The notes under the pieces are model-generated. The model was not told the origin of the DNA, made no database searches, and saw nothing but the letters and a program-made list of their open reading frames with translations. A stretch of DNA of 64,000 nt. Source: Chloroflexota bacterium (GTDB lineage Bacteria > Chloroflexota > Anaerolineae > Anaerolineales > Anaerolineaceae). Each line of letters begins with the position of its first letter. Positions within the stretch are counted from its first letter, which is position 1. A program made the translations under genes and the position numbers. The stretch covers positions 1 through 64,000 of the forward strand of contig JAAYCN010000017.1 of assembly GCA_012729755.1 (NCBI GenBank), read 5' to 3'. Of this stretch, positions 28,000 through 38,936 are shown in pieces.

Positions 28000-30579
28000 T
28001 TAGCACTCGCTGTGCCCACAGGTGTAGCACTTGGAGCAGCCTTCTTCGTTGATCAGGGTAGCCTGACCGCATTCGGGGCAGAGCTCGCCCAACGGCCTCG
28101 ACTCAGGGGTTATGCCTGGAATGGCTAATTGTTCTTTGGGCAGCGGTTCAGGAGCGGGGATTTCTTTCTGCCAGTGTTGCTGGTAAAGATAATCATCGAG
28201 GGCTTTGGCGATGCCGTCAGGCAGAGATCTCACCCGATTGGGGCCGAAACCAAGCGAGCGACCGCCGCCGATGCCGGCTAACTGTTCCATGACGAGCTTG
28301 AGGCGTTCGCGAGGTTCAATGGGAGAGGCGATGCGCAGAACATAAGAAATAAGACGCCCCATTGCCTCAGAATGCGCGGCGGTTTCGCTGCCGGCCTTGG
28401 CGGTGTTGATGAAGACCTCAAATGGCTGGTTGCCACCATTCTCATTGATTGTGATGAAGGCTTTGCCAAGCGGGGTCTCGATTGAGTAGGTGTAGCCATG
28501 CAGTGTGCGAGGTCGAGGACGTTTGGTATCTTTCCAGAGGCGCAATTGCGACTCGATATCTTCCCCATACAGCCCAGCCAATTCCGTCACAGCATCCCCG
28601 CCACTTTCTTTTGCCTGCATGGTGGCTTTTGTTTCCAGAACGACTTTGTCGCGGGAGCCAGTGATGTATACCGTGATGCCCTTGCAGCCTAATTTCCAGG
28701 CATACATGAAGGCGTTTTTTACTTCTTCTTCTGTGGTGCCGGCTGGGAAGTTGATCGTCTTGGAAAGCGAATTATCGACAAAACGCTGCAGGGCGGCCTG
28801 GATGCGGATGTGTTCATCCGCGGTGATATCTGATGAGACAACAAAAACCTGACGAATATGCTGTGGCAGTAGTTCGATGTTCTGACAGGAACCGTTTTCG
28901 AGCACCTTGTCAATAATCTGGTTTTTGGTTTCTTCGGTCAGATTGGTGGCGTCCAGCGCGTTCTTGAAGTGAGGTGAAACGTAGTTCAGTTTAAGGTCAG
29001 TGCCTCTGTCGTTAACGTGGCGTACATAGGCAAGCGCGAAAACAGGTTCACAGCCGTACCCTTCGCACCCAGCGACTGTGCCGATCGTGCCGGTTGGAGC
29101 GACGGTGGTTTGAGCAGCGTTGCGGATGCCGTATTTGAGGATGTCCTCAACGATCTCATCCCAGTTGATTTCAGGCCGCTGCCAGTCGCGGGTGTAGGCT
29201 TCAAGTGGCGTGGGGGGAGTCCAGCGCATATTGTGACGGTCATAAATGCTGCCTTCGATGGCTGGGAACGGCCCCTTTTCCTGGGCGAGCCTGACACTGG
29301 TTTTCATGGCGTGATAGCGCACAAATTCCATCACCTGGCCGCAGAACTCAAGCGATTCCTCACTGCCATAGCGGATGCCGCAGTGGTACATGAGGTCAGC
29401 CAAACCCATAATGCCTAATCCGATGCGGCGGGCGTTTAACGCTGACTGACGCAACTCAGGCACCGCAGGCACATAGGCGTTCTTATCGACCACATGGTCG
29501 AGGAATTCAGCAGCCAATTCCGTAGTGCGTTGCAACTTCAGCCAGTCAACCTTGCCATCTTTGCCACAATGTTCAGCCAGGTTGATCGAACCCAGACAAC
29601 AGTTTTCATAGGGGCCTAACCATTGTTCACCGCAGGGATTGGTGGCTTCCAGATCATACAGATGGGGGACCGGGTTGGCGCGGTTGGCAGCATCGAGGAA
29701 GAGCGCACCCGGCTCACCATTGTGGTGCGCCTGGCTGACGAATTTATCAAACAGTTCGCGAGCTTTGACAGTTTTGTGAACTTTAATTGGCACACCGGCA
29801 CGTTCCGCCGCCTCAATGGTGCCGCTGAATTTCTTGTATTCCGGCGAGTGAACATCGGGAAAGCGCAGGTCCCAATCGGTGTCGTTTTCAACAGCCTGCA
29901 TAAAAGCGTCGGTGATGCCGAGCGAAATATTGAAGTTGGTAATAGCGTTTTCATTCGTCTTGCAGTGAATAAAGTCTTCAACATCCGGATGATCCACCCG
30001 AAGAATTCCCATATTGGCGCCGCGACGCGTTCCACCCTGGGCGATCTCTCCAAAGGCGTGGTCATAAACTCGCAGGAAACCAACCGGGCCGGTAGCCTCA
30101 CCCGCTGAAGTCTTCACCATCGAGCCAGCAGGGCGCAGCCTTGAGAAGTTGAAGCCGTTGCCGCCGCCAGTCTGCTGGATGAGCGCAGCGTTGCGCAAGG
30201 TAGAAAAAATGCCATCCGAGGCGCGTCCCATATCATCAGCGATCGGAAGCACAAAGCAGGCAGCAAGTTGGCCAAGTGGGGTGCCAGCGCCGGTGAAGGT
30301 GGGTGAATTGGGGAAGAAGCTCTTGGTCACCAGCATCTCGTAGTATGCCCTGGCGGTCTGTTCGACAGGCATGCCATTATCTACGGTGTCAGCCACGTGC
30401 CAGGCAATGCGCCAGAACATTTCTTCGACGCTTTCAACTGGCTGACCATCGATACCACGACGCAGATAACGCTTGGAGAGGATCTGGCGTGAATTATCAC
30501 TTAATTCGATGGAGGGCAGATCCTCAGGCAAGGGTGGGGTGGGTAATAAACCAGATGAGGTGATGGGCTTCTCTGACAT
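28000..30579 (-). CDS. nrdJ: Vitamin B12-dependent (class II) ribonucleoside-diphosphate reductase
   Basis: [84 protein letters not shown]-terminal [26 protein letters not shown]. Confidence 0.95.
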   Translation of the reverse strand: MSEKPITSSGLLPTPPLPEDLPSIELSDNSRQILSKRYLRRGIDGQPVESVEEMFWRIAWHVADTVDNGMPVEQTARAYYEMLVTKSFFPNSPTFTGAGTPLGQLAACFVLPIADDMGRASDGIFSTLRNAALIQQTGGGNGFNFSRLRPAGSMVKTSAGEATGPVGFLRVYDHAFGEIAQGGTRRGANMGILRVDHPDVEDFIHCKTNENAITNFNISLGITDAFMQAVENDTDWDLRFPDVHSPEYKKFSGTIEAAERAGVPIKVHKTVKARELFDKFVSQAHHNGEPGALFLDAANRANPVPHLYDLEATNPCGEQWLGPYENCCLGSINLAEHCGKDGKVDWLKLQRTTELAAEFLDHVVDKNAYVPAVPELRQSALNARRIGLGIMGLADLMYHCGIRYGSEESLEFCGQVMEFVRYHAMKTSVRLAQEKGPFPAIEGSIYDRHNMRWTPPTPLEAYTRDWQRPEINWDEIVEDILKYGIRNAAQTTVAPTGTIGTVAGCEGYGCEPVFALAYVRHVNDRGTDLKLNYVSPHFKNALDATNLTEETKNQIIDKVLENGSCQNIELLPQHIRQVFVVSSDITADEHIRIQAALQRFVDNSLSKTINFPAGTTEEEVKNAFMYAWKLGCKGITVYITGSRDKVVLETKATMQAKESGGDAVTELAGLYGEDIESQLRLWKDTKRPRPRTLHGYTYSIETPLGKAFITINENGGNQPFEVFINTAKAGSETAAHSEAMGRLISYVLRIASPIEPRERLKLVMEQLAGIGGGRSLGFGPNRVRSLPDGIAKALDDYLYQQHWQKEIPAPEPLPKEQLAIPGITPESRPLGELCPECGQATLINEEGCSKCYTCGHSEC

Positions 30580-30601
30580 AGCGAGTCCTTTGAATGGAAA
30601 A

Positions 30602-31060
30602 TTATTTTTCTACTTCTGACAGGAGATGGTCAATCTCATTGCGTATGGTATGCAGGTCGTCCATCCGCAGATAGACGATGGCATAACGGATATAAGCAAT
30701 ATGGTCGAGTTCTTTAAGACCTTTGACGGCCAGATCTCCTACAACGCGGGAGTTAACCTCAGAACGGCCTTTTTTTTGGAGCTCTGCTTCAATGTTGCCA
30801 GCCAGTCTTTCAATCGCGGCGGCAGGAACCGGGCGCTTCGCACAGGCGATGCGCAGACCTGCAACTAATTTGTCGCGGTTGAATTCTTCGCGGGTGCCAT
30901 CGCGTTTGACCAAAAGAGGTGTGGTGAGGATGGGACGTTCGATAGTGCTAAAGCGCTGCCCGCAGGAATCGCATTGGCGACGCCGGCGGATGCCTCTTTG
31001 GGCATCTTTCGTGGTGTCGATGACGCGCGATTCGCTATGTTGACAATAAGGACAATTCAA
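30602..31060 (-). CDS. nrdR: Transcriptional repressor NrdR
   Basis: (L)[44 protein letters not shown]...ATP-cone; probable TTG start at 31060 preceded by GGAG; track start 31117 is upstream. Confidence 0.93.
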   Translation of the reverse strand: MNCPYCQHSESRVIDTTKDAQRGIRRRRQCDSCGQRFSTIERPILTTPLLVKRDGTREEFNRDKLVAGLRIACAKRPVPAAAIERLAGNIEAELQKKGRSEVNSRVVGDLAVKGLKELDHIAYIRYAIVYLRMDDLHTIRNEIDHLLSEVEK

Positions 31061-31108
31061 TTTGCTGCTCCAGTAGTCATACCTATGGGTGGGGGTATAT
31101 AAGCAAAT

Positions 31109-31126
31109 CCACCGCATATATGGTGG
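31109..31126. promoter_or_regulatory. Putative NrdR box upstream of nrdR-nrdJ
   Basis: CCACCGCATATATGGTGG; the 16-mer ACCGCATATATGGTGG shares the ATATAT core and GTG half-site with the NrdR-box consensus acaCwAtATaTwGtgt. Confidence 0.5.
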
Positions 31127-31517
31127 AAAAAGTGTATCACGATCGTGGCATCAACGGCCTCTTTTACAGGAATTTAATCTTAACAATGCAGACTTTTTAA
31201 GGTTTGAATTCAAATGTGGATGAACTGTGGAGAATGCTGGTTTATCTTGCTTAAGAAGCATAGATTGGTTCCGAGATATAGATTCACTTGCGGATAGGTT
31301 CTGGAAGATGCTTCGTGTAGTAAATGCACTTGCTGATTAACAAGTTCTATTTTTGTTATTTAGACACACTTCTTAGGCTGATTTGTGTTGGGTTTACGAA
31401 AGATTGATATGCAAAACCTGGTTTTGCGCGCGCTTATTTGCCGCTGCCGCAGCAGGCTGGCCATCTTTTTTATGTAAAATAGGCAGGCTTATATTGAAAT
31501 AAGCTAGTTAAGAGTCT

Positions 31518-31552
31518 CCAACCTTCCTTTCAAGCGGTGAAAGGAAGGTTGG
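31518..31552. terminator. Strong hairpin downstream of ftsZ (possible terminator)
   Basis: CCAACCTTCCTTTC-AAGCGGT-GAAAGGAAGGTTGG, perfect 14-bp stem; no T-tract on the ftsZ strand. Confidence 0.5.
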
Positions 31553-31597
31553 AAAAGCACCAACAAGCACGATTAGGAGACTCGTGGTTTGGACAGA

Positions 31598-32728
31598 TTA
31601 TCCGCGGCGATTGCGCATGAAGGCAGGTATGTCGAGATCGACATTGTTGCCGACAAATTCGTATCGCTCAGTGGTCTGAGCCTGTGTCGCCGGTTCGGGT
31701 TTAGGCATCGGGTCTGACGGGGTTAGAATTCGCGCCCGGGTGTCGGCTCCTTGAAAAAAAGGCTGCTCCACCTCGTGAGAAGTGGGGATATTGTGATCGA
31801 AGCCTGTCGCAATGACCGTGATGCGGATGTTGTCGCCCATTGCCTCATCGATGACGGCACCGAAGATGAGGTTGACATCGGGGTGGGCGGTTTCTTTGAT
31901 GATTGCAGCTGCCTGGTTGACCTCAAAGAGTGAGAGGCTTGGTCCACCGGTGACGTTAAACAGAATGCCGTGAGCGCCATTGATGGTGACATCGAGCAAC
32001 TGACTTGAGATTGCCTGTTCGGCGGCGATGCGTGCGCGGTCTTCGCCAGAAGCCTGACCGACTGCCATAAGGGCGGCGCCCCCTTCAGACATGATCGTGC
32101 GCACGTCGGCAAAGTCGAGGTTGATCAGACCAGGAATAGTGATAAGTTCTGAGATGCCCTGAATGCCCTGACGTAAAACATCGTCTGCCATGCGGAACGC
32201 ATCATTAAGGCCTACATTCTTTGTGATGATCTGAAGCAGACGATCGTTGGGGATGACAATCAATGTGTCTGCGTGTTGTTTGAGACGCATAGCGCCTTCC
32301 TCGGCATTCCTGCTGCGGTGCGCGCCTTCAAAAGAGAAAGGACGGGTGACGACGCCGATGGTCAGCGCGCCAATTTCTTTGGCGATTTGAGCAACGACTG
32401 GTGCAGCACCGGTTCCTGTGCCGCCACCTAAACCCGCTGTGACAAAGACCATATCGCTGCCTTTGAGGACCTCATAGAGATCTTCGGCGGATTCTTCAGC
32501 AGCCGCCTGGCCGATGGAGGGATTGCCTCCTGCGCCAAGACCGCGCGTGGATTTGTCACCAATACGTACTCGGGTGGGGGCGTTCGATTTAAGCAATGCC
32601 TGGGCGTCGGTGTTGACCGAAATGAATTCGATGCCTTGAAGACCTTCGGCGATCATGCGGTTGACTGCGTTGCAGCCACCGCCGCCAACTCCTACTACTT
32701 TGATTCTTGCAAATGATTCAGCATCCAT
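31598..32728 (-). CDS. ftsZ: Cell division protein FtsZ
   Basis: [40 protein letters not shown]-like NLDFADV, C-terminal [13 protein letters not shown]; start at MDAESF. Confidence 0.97.
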   Translation of the reverse strand: MDAESFARIKVVGVGGGGCNAVNRMIAEGLQGIEFISVNTDAQALLKSNAPTRVRIGDKSTRGLGAGGNPSIGQAAAEESAEDLYEVLKGSDMVFVTAGLGGGTGTGAAPVVAQIAKEIGALTIGVVTRPFSFEGAHRSRNAEEGAMRLKQHADTLIVIPNDRLLQIITKNVGLNDAFRMADDVLRQGIQGISELITIPGLINLDFADVRTIMSEGGAALMAVGQASGEDRARIAAEQAISSQLLDVTINGAHGILFNVTGGPSLSLFEVNQAAAIIKETAHPDVNLIFGAVIDEAMGDNIRITVIATGFDHNIPTSHEVEQPFFQGADTRARILTPSDPMPKPEPATQAQTTERYEFVGNNVDLDIPAFMRNRRG

Positions 32729-32755
32729 GATATTTCTCCTATTTTGCTTGTTCAA

Positions 32756-33991
32756 TTATGGCAATAAAACTTTTAACCAACCGAGGATGTCCGCTTTTTT
32801 CCCGGTTTGATTTCTGGATTTGCCAGGCCGCTCAGTGAGCACCTGGTTTGTTTCGCTCATCAGAATCGCCCACTGCAAAAGCCCTACGCTGGTGGCATAG
32901 GCAGGGGAAGCGATCTGATCGGTGAGGCCGACCATCTTTTCCGGTTTGCCAATGCGGCAAGGCAGATTGGTGACCCGACTGGCGAGTTTTCGGATGCCAG
33001 GCAATTGGCTGGCTCCGCCGGTGAGAACGAGGCCTGCGGGAAGCATGCCGTCATATCCGGAATTCTTAATTTCGCGTTCAACGAGCTGGAAGATTTCTTC
33101 GACACGAGCTTCGATGATGTTGACCAACTCACGACGATTGACAGTTGAGGGCTGTTCGGAGCCGAATGATTTGATTGAAAAGGTTTCTTCTTCACCGATC
33201 TCGTCTAAATTCGCGTAGCCATGCTGTAGCTTGACTTCTTCGGCCACGTCAAGAGGCAGTCTCAGACCCTGAGCAATATCGGAGGTGACAGAGTTGCCGC
33301 CATAGCCGATCACGCTGGTGTGCCAGACATCGCCGTTGATGTAAATGGCGATATCGGTTGTGCCCGCGCCGAGGTCAACGACCGCGACACCCATTGAACG
33401 CTCCGTCTCAGAGAGCACCATTTCACCCGCGGCGAGGGGATTGAGCACAAATTGTGAAACTTCAATCCTGGCGCCGGAGACGCACTGGCGCAAGTTTTCG
33501 ACTGTGGAGGCAGCCGCTGTGATGATATGCGCTTCAACTTCAAGCCTGAAACCGTGCATGCCAATGGGCTGACGGATTCCGTCCTGTCCATCAATGATGA
33601 AACCACGTTGAATGACGTGGATAATTTCGCGATTGTGAGGGATGGCGACTGCCTGGGCCGAATCGAGCGCTCGATAAACATCCTCCTGATCGATCACACG
33701 ACCTGAAATGCCAACCACGCCGCGGCTGTTAACTGAGGAGACGTGGGATCCAGCCAGGCTCACCAGGGCGCTATTGATTTCGAAACCAGAGGTGCGTTCG
33801 GCTTTTTCGATGGAGCGTTCGATAGCGCGCGAAGCGGATTCGATATCGGTAACGATACCTTTGCGGATGCCCATGGAGGGTTCGACCCCCACACCCAAAA
33901 TGCGCAGATTGTAGCCATTCTCAACGCGGGCTACAAGCGTGCAAATTTTAGATGTTCCAATGTCTATTCCAACTACGATCGGGTCTTCCAT
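32756..33991 (-). CDS. ftsA: Cell division protein FtsA
   Basis: MEDPIVVGIDIGTSKICTLVARV, VSLAGSHVSSVNSRGVVGISGR, VVDLGAGTTDIAIY, GLVLTGGASQLPGI. Confidence 0.96.
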   Translation of the reverse strand: MEDPIVVGIDIGTSKICTLVARVENGYNLRILGVGVEPSMGIRKGIVTDIESASRAIERSIEKAERTSGFEINSALVSLAGSHVSSVNSRGVVGISGRVIDQEDVYRALDSAQAVAIPHNREIIHVIQRGFIIDGQDGIRQPIGMHGFRLEVEAHIITAAASTVENLRQCVSGARIEVSQFVLNPLAAGEMVLSETERSMGVAVVDLGAGTTDIAIYINGDVWHTSVIGYGGNSVTSDIAQGLRLPLDVAEEVKLQHGYANLDEIGEEETFSIKSFGSEQPSTVNRRELVNIIEARVEEIFQLVEREIKNSGYDGMLPAGLVLTGGASQLPGIRKLASRVTNLPCRIGKPEKMVGLTDQIASPAYATSVGLLQWAILMSETNQVLTERPGKSRNQTGKKADILGWLKVLLP

Positions 33992-33993
33992 GG

Positions 33994-35013
33994 TTACTGC
34001 TCCAGTCTGTAATAAGGTGCGTGTAGAAACTCCATACTGATCATAGTTGGATGCAAGTTTTGGGCCAGAATGGAGTTAACAATAGTTTTATATTCAACCA
34101 ATTTCAAATCAATTTTTTCAGAGTCACTGCCGAAATAAACCTGCCAACCATTTGGATCCATCCAGCCTAAACCAGTCTCGGGGGTGTGGAGCAAATTTGT
34201 GCCTTCTGGCAGGATTTTGGCCAGTTTCTCAACGGCGTGGACGAAAGTCGGGTCGACGTTCGGTTTAATTGCTGTGTCTACTTCATCAGTGTTGACGTAG
34301 GTGACGGTTTTGGGGTCTACCCAACCGAGCGGGTGAGGGGGTTCACCCGTAGAGTAGACGGCGAGCAGTCCTCCGCTGTCTCCACGTGGGCTGAAACCGT
34401 ATCCGTCTTTGTCGATCCACTGAGTGATCTCGTCGTTCTGAAGCCAGGCAATCAGCGGTTCGCGCTCAGTGACGGTGATATTAATCAGGTTGGGTAAAGA
34501 AACCGACACGTCAGCACTGGCAACTTCGGAAAAAGTAGCCAATATGACTTGTTCCACTTCCTGTGGAACCACTTCAACAATTGGTGTTCCGCCGACAGTC
34601 AGCGACTGGATCATCTCATTGGCGCTGACGCGCTGAGCGCCATTCAGGTTGACACCTGAAATTTTGAATTCATTGCTCATAGATATATAGAGCAAGGCAC
34701 CGGCAGCAACGACAGCGATAATTGCTGAGACAACCCGCCAGCCGATTCTGATGTTTGGCAGGGTAGGCAAGCGTACTTCCGTACCTTCTGAACCGGTAGC
34801 CATGTAAACGCGCTTGCGGGTTTGTTGGCGAAAAGAAGGATTGCTATCGGTCGGAGTGTAGCCGGTACGGCGTTGGACGACACGAGCGGAGTTTTGGGCG
34901 TTACGGCTCTCGCGTATGGCTGGGTTGGAAACCGGCTTGTTGCGAACCGGTTCCATTTGACGCCGCGCACGGATCAAATCCGCGCGGGAGAGATTCTCGT
35001 TTTTTCTCGCCAT
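33994..35013 (-). CDS. ftsQ: Cell division protein FtsQ/DivIB
   Basis: Single TM followed by POTRA-like FKISGVNLNGAQRVSANEMIQSL...VTEREPLIAWLQNDEITQWIDKDGYGF; position in dcw cluster. Confidence 0.85.
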   Translation of the reverse strand: MARKNENLSRADLIRARRQMEPVRNKPVSNPAIRESRNAQNSARVVQRRTGYTPTDSNPSFRQQTRKRVYMATGSEGTEVRLPTLPNIRIGWRVVSAIIAVVAAGALLYISMSNEFKISGVNLNGAQRVSANEMIQSLTVGGTPIVEVVPQEVEQVILATFSEVASADVSVSLPNLINITVTEREPLIAWLQNDEITQWIDKDGYGFSPRGDSGGLLAVYSTGEPPHPLGWVDPKTVTYVNTDEVDTAIKPNVDPTFVHAVEKLAKILPEGTNLLHTPETGLGWMDPNGWQVYFGSDSEKIDLKLVEYKTIVNSILAQNLHPTMISMEFLHAPYYRLEQ

Positions 35014-36114
35014 TTAATCCTCAAATTTCCTGACTGTGGCGTCGCGTTCAGCTTTGCGCTCGAAAGCCAGTTCGATTAAGCGGTCGACAAGCGCTGAATA
35101 GCTCAACCCGCAAGCGTTCCATAGTTTTGGGTACATGCTGATATGAGTGAAACCGGGCATCGTGTTGATTTCACTGAAGTAGATCTCTTCTGTGTCTTTA
35201 TCCATCAAAAAGTCAACCCGGGCGAGCCCAGCGCAATCCAGCGATTTAAAAGCCCGGATCGCGTAGTCATAAATAAGATTGGTTTGTTTTTCGCTCAATG
35301 AGGCAGGAATGCAGAGTTCAGCCACACCATTGAAGTATTTGTCGTTGTAAGTGTAGAACTCGGCATCTGGGAAGATCTCGCCAGGTACCGAATGAATGGG
35401 CTGGTCATTGCCCAGCACACTGATTTCAATTTCACGGGCGTTCAGTCCGCGCTCGACAAGAATGCGGCGATCATATCTGGCCGCTTTTTTGAGGGCTGGG
35501 ATGAGTTCAGCGCGATTGTGGGCTTTGCTGATGCCGACAGATGATCCAAGGTTGGCCGGCTTGATGAACAGTGGGTATGGGGCAATTTTTTCGGCGTCTT
35601 CAAACACTTTTTCGAGCTGATTGTTGACGTCGTTGCGCGAAAAAGTCGCGTATTCGAGCACCGGGATGCCTTCGGCTTCGATAATATGCTTGCAAATTGA
35701 TTTATCCATGGCGGTTGATGAACCCAAAACGCCGGCGCCGACATAGGCAGCGTCCAGGATCTCAAACATGCCCTGAATGGTGCCATCTTCACCATATGTG
35801 CCATGCAGAACCGGAAAGATAACATCAACACTTGTCAATAATCTGAGTTGGTTGTTTGAGCGGGTATAGAGATTGACTTTGCCTTGTTCGTTGATCAAGA
35901 CAACTTCGCTTAGACCTGCGATTGAACCGTCTTTGAACGTCTCCAACGTTGATTGGCCGGTAAGCCACGCGCCATCCTGAGTGATGCCGACCTGATGGAC
36001 AACATATTTTTCTTTGTCAATGGCTTCCTTAATCGAAGCGGCGGACATTAAAGAAACAGCATGCTCGCCGGAGCGGCCGCCGAAGAGTAATAACAGATTG
36101 AGTTTATGCTTCAT
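35014..36114 (-). CDS. ddl: D-alanine--D-alanine ligase
   Basis: LLLLFGGRSGEHAVSLMSAASI, FPVLHGTYGEDGTIQGMFEILDAAYVGAGVLGSSTAMDK, FIKPANLGSSVGISKA, RVDFLMDKDTEEIYFSEINTMPGFT. Confidence 0.97.
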   Translation of the reverse strand: MKHKLNLLLLFGGRSGEHAVSLMSAASIKEAIDKEKYVVHQVGITQDGAWLTGQSTLETFKDGSIAGLSEVVLINEQGKVNLYTRSNNQLRLLTSVDVIFPVLHGTYGEDGTIQGMFEILDAAYVGAGVLGSSTAMDKSICKHIIEAEGIPVLEYATFSRNDVNNQLEKVFEDAEKIAPYPLFIKPANLGSSVGISKAHNRAELIPALKKAARYDRRILVERGLNAREIEISVLGNDQPIHSVPGEIFPDAEFYTYNDKYFNGVAELCIPASLSEKQTNLIYDYAIRAFKSLDCAGLARVDFLMDKDTEEIYFSEINTMPGFTHISMYPKLWNACGLSYSALVDRLIELAFERKAERDATVRKFED

Positions 36115-37030
36115 AAAATTCACCTAAAAGCTCTACTTCGAGTTCAAGATCAACCCCAAACTTCTCTTTGACTGTTTTTTGGGCGAGTCGAATGAGCTTG
36201 TAGTAATCCTGTGCACTTGCCGTGCCATCATTCACTATAAAATTAGCGTGTTGACTGCTGAAAGCGGCATTCCCCTCGGCGTGACCTTTGAGGCCGGCTG
36301 CTTCGATCAACCTGCCCGCATAATCGCCGGGCGGATTTTTAAAGGTTGAGCCAGTGGATGCCCCTCCAGGCTGTGTTTTTTGACGATGATTGGTGAATTC
36401 AGTTAATTTCTGCCAGGCAGCTTCACGGGTGCTTTTTAGCACAGCAAAAGTCGCTGAAAGAATAATGGAGGGCAACCGTTCACGTTTGAGGAAACTGCTG
36501 CGGTATGCATAGCCCATGCCTTCACTGTTGAGCACTTTTTCGCCTTCCTCGCGAAAGAGGACTGTGGTGTTGATCAGGGTTTTAGATACATCCGAACCAT
36601 GCGCGCCAGCGTTGCCATAGACGGCGCCGCCAACGGTTCCGGGGATACTGTTCGCCCATTCCAATCCAGTAAGCCCGCGCAAAGCTGATTGGCGCGCCAT
36701 GGCGCCGAAGTTCGCTCCGCTTTCGCAATAAACATAAGGACTTTCTTCCTGCGAGTAGATTTTTATGTTATGACAGCGGTTGAGCAGAATTATGCCAGGG
36801 TATCCTTTGTCGCTGATTAGGACGTTGGCCCCACTTCCGAGAACTTTAAAGGGCACCTGATGCGACCATAGTTTTGTGGCGGCTTCGCGCATTTCGTCCA
36901 GAGTGTTGATGGGCAATAAACCCAGCGCCAGTCCGCCCACACGCGAAGTGGTATAGTTTGACATTCGTACGTTTTGCTGCAACCTGTCACCGAAGCTTTC
37001 TTCGAGCAATCGGATGATGGATTGAGTCAT
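36104..37030 (-). CDS. murB: UDP-N-acetylenolpyruvoylglucosamine reductase
   Basis: NYTTSRVGGLALGLLP, VLGSGANVLISDKGYPG, GLTGLEWANSIPGTVGGAVYGNAGAHG, QPGGASTGSTFKNPPGDYAGRLIEAAGLKG. Confidence 0.97.
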   Translation of the reverse strand: MTQSIIRLLEESFGDRLQQNVRMSNYTTSRVGGLALGLLPINTLDEMREAATKLWSHQVPFKVLGSGANVLISDKGYPGIILLNRCHNIKIYSQEESPYVYCESGANFGAMARQSALRGLTGLEWANSIPGTVGGAVYGNAGAHGSDVSKTLINTTVLFREEGEKVLNSEGMGYAYRSSFLKRERLPSIILSATFAVLKSTREAAWQKLTEFTNHRQKTQPGGASTGSTFKNPPGDYAGRLIEAAGLKGHAEGNAAFSSQHANFIVNDGTASAQDYYKLIRLAQKTVKEKFGVDLELEVELLGEFYEA

Positions 37031-38409
37031 TGTTTGCCTCCTTGCGGGGCTGAACCTTGAAGCCGTTTAACCAGATCGGCGCTGAGTTGAGGGCCCTTGC
37101 CAGCGGAGAAGACAACCACCACATCATCATTTGCGATTTCAGATGTGATTGTGTCTACAACAGCGCTGAATTCTGGCAGATAACGTCCATGTGGGAGCGC
37201 GTCGGCGATTGGTTGCGGCGTCAGCCCGGTGTCTGTTTCGCGCGCGGCATAAATTTGTGTAATGATGACTTTGTCAGCTTTATTGAGCGCTTTTATGAAT
37301 TCGTCTTTCATGGCAACGGTACGGCTGTAGGTGTGAGGTTCCCACACTGCCCAGAGGCGTTTGTGGGGATAGAGTTCGCGTACCGCGCTGATCGTTGTAT
37401 TGATTTGAGTGGGATGGTGGCCATAATCGTTGATGATGACCTGACCATTTTGTGAATAAACGATATCAAATCGACGCTCAGTTCCCTGAAAATCTCTCAA
37501 CGCGCTCGAGAGCAGGCTGAGATCCAGACCCAATTGATGGACGACCGAGAGGGCAGCGGCCGCGTTGAGCAGGTTATGTTTACCGGGCACGCCAACCTCA
37601 AAACTGCCTAAAGGTTCCCCGGCAAGTTCAAGCGAGAAGAGATTATGAGTGCTTCGCCAGCCAGCGCCGACAATGCGGTAATCACAGTTTAATCCAAAAC
37701 CATAGGTCATCACACGATCAAGTTCAGTCGAAAAGCGGGACATGAGGCGGATGACACCCGGGTCATCGCCACAGAGGACTGCCTTGCCCTGGCGATCGGT
37801 TCTGGATAAGAAAGCGCCAAAAGCGTCGAGGTAGTTTTCGATGGTAGGGAAGCAATCAGGGTGATCATGTTCGAGGTTGGTAATCACGCTAAACTTCGGG
37901 TAGAGACCTAAAAACATGTAATCGTATTCATCGGCTTCGATAACAAACAGATCATTCAGCCCATGGTGAGCATTGGTATTGAGACCTTTGATCTCTGCGC
38001 CAAGGATGAAACTCGGGTCGAGATGAAGCGACTGTAAGAGGCTGATGAGCATGGCTGTTGTGGTGGTTTTCCCGTGCGAGCCTGCGACGGCCAATGTCGT
38101 CTTGCTGTCGGTTACGAAATGGAGAAAATCTGAGCGCTTCAACACTGGAACACCAGCGGACAAGGCCGCTGAAACTTCGGGGTCACCATCTTTGATTGCC
38201 GAAGATCTCACGACGACGTCAGCGGCTACGGCAAGCTCCGGGTGGTGTCCGAGCGCTGTGTTGGCCCCATGCGCGGTAACGGCTCTGAAATAATGTGAAT
38301 CATTGAGATCGCTTCCGCTGACCTGCAAACCTCGATCGAGCAGAAGCAGCGCGATGGCTGACATGCCAGTGCCGCCGATGCCGATGAAGTGAATTTTCTT
38401 CAGACTCAC
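37027..38409 (-). CDS. murC: UDP-N-acetylmuramate--L-alanine ligase
   Basis: (V)SLKKIHFIGIGGTGMSAIALLLLDRG, AVAGSHGKTTTTAMLISLL; GTG start at 38409; the track's N-terminal extension is spurious. Confidence 0.96.
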   Translation of the reverse strand: MSLKKIHFIGIGGTGMSAIALLLLDRGLQVSGSDLNDSHYFRAVTAHGANTALGHHPELAVAADVVVRSSAIKDGDPEVSAALSAGVPVLKRSDFLHFVTDSKTTLAVAGSHGKTTTTAMLISLLQSLHLDPSFILGAEIKGLNTNAHHGLNDLFVIEADEYDYMFLGLYPKFSVITNLEHDHPDCFPTIENYLDAFGAFLSRTDRQGKAVLCGDDPGVIRLMSRFSTELDRVMTYGFGLNCDYRIVGAGWRSTHNLFSLELAGEPLGSFEVGVPGKHNLLNAAAALSVVHQLGLDLSLLSSALRDFQGTERRFDIVYSQNGQVIINDYGHHPTQINTTISAVRELYPHKRLWAVWEPHTYSRTVAMKDEFIKALNKADKVIITQIYAARETDTGLTPQPIADALPHGRYLPEFSAVVDTITSEIANDDVVVVFSAGKGPQLSADLVKRLQGSAPQGGKQ

Positions 38410-38927
38410 AGGAACACTCCGAGGACGATTAAACAGCCAATGATTAGCGCGTAATAAATGACCGGCGCGTGGAGGTAATTGGGGAGGGCGATGGACAGGA
38501 TACGTGCCGCTGCCTGACCCGCGCTGGTGGCGGTGTCTGGAGCGGTAATTCCGGCGATCGGATAATTGGCGGCTGCCATGAAATGCCACATTGAACCGAA
38601 GATAATATAACCATTCAGGGCACCCATCAGGGCTCCCATCACCACGTCTCGCGCTGAATTACGCTGAAGGCGGATTGAGTCGGCAAAAGCATTAATTGCC
38701 GGGGTTTGGTAACCGAGAAACATGCAGAGCAAAATAACGATCCATTTCGCATATAAGGTTTTATCCGCCGGCCAATCACCCGCGAATTTCGGAAGAATAA
38801 TTTCGATAATAGCCAAAGCGAGAATACCTGCGAAACTTACCAAAACTTCTTTTCCCCAGCCGCGCAGGGCACCGACAATGGTGAACAGCATGATAGAGAA
38901 GTAGAAAAGAAGGTCTAGACTGATCAT
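38406..38927 (-). CDS. CvpA-like small multi-pass membrane protein within the dcw cluster
   Basis: MISLDLLFYFSIMLFTIVGALRGWGKEVLVSFAGILALAIIEIILPKF...; 4-5 hydrophobic segments; overlaps murC by 4 nt. Confidence 0.6.
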   Translation of the reverse strand: MISLDLLFYFSIMLFTIVGALRGWGKEVLVSFAGILALAIIEIILPKFAGDWPADKTLYAKWIVILLCMFLGYQTPAINAFADSIRLQRNSARDVVMGALMGALNGYIIFGSMWHFMAAANYPIAGITAPDTATSAGQAAARILSIALPNYLHAPVIYYALIIGCLIVLGVFL

Positions 38928-38936
38928 TTTTCCTCG

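Noticed and set aside
29616-30108. 161-aa ORFs on both strands inside nrdJ
   Set aside because: Contained within a well-supported ribonucleotide reductase gene.
31138-31147. Perfect 10-bp palindrome CACGATCGTG
   Set aside because: Short palindromes of this size are expected by chance; no supporting context beyond nearby nrdR.
38410-38589. N-terminal extension of the track's murC ORF
   Set aside because: MurC homology begins at the GTG at 38409; upstream residues are Arg/His-rich and overlap the CvpA-like gene in another frame.
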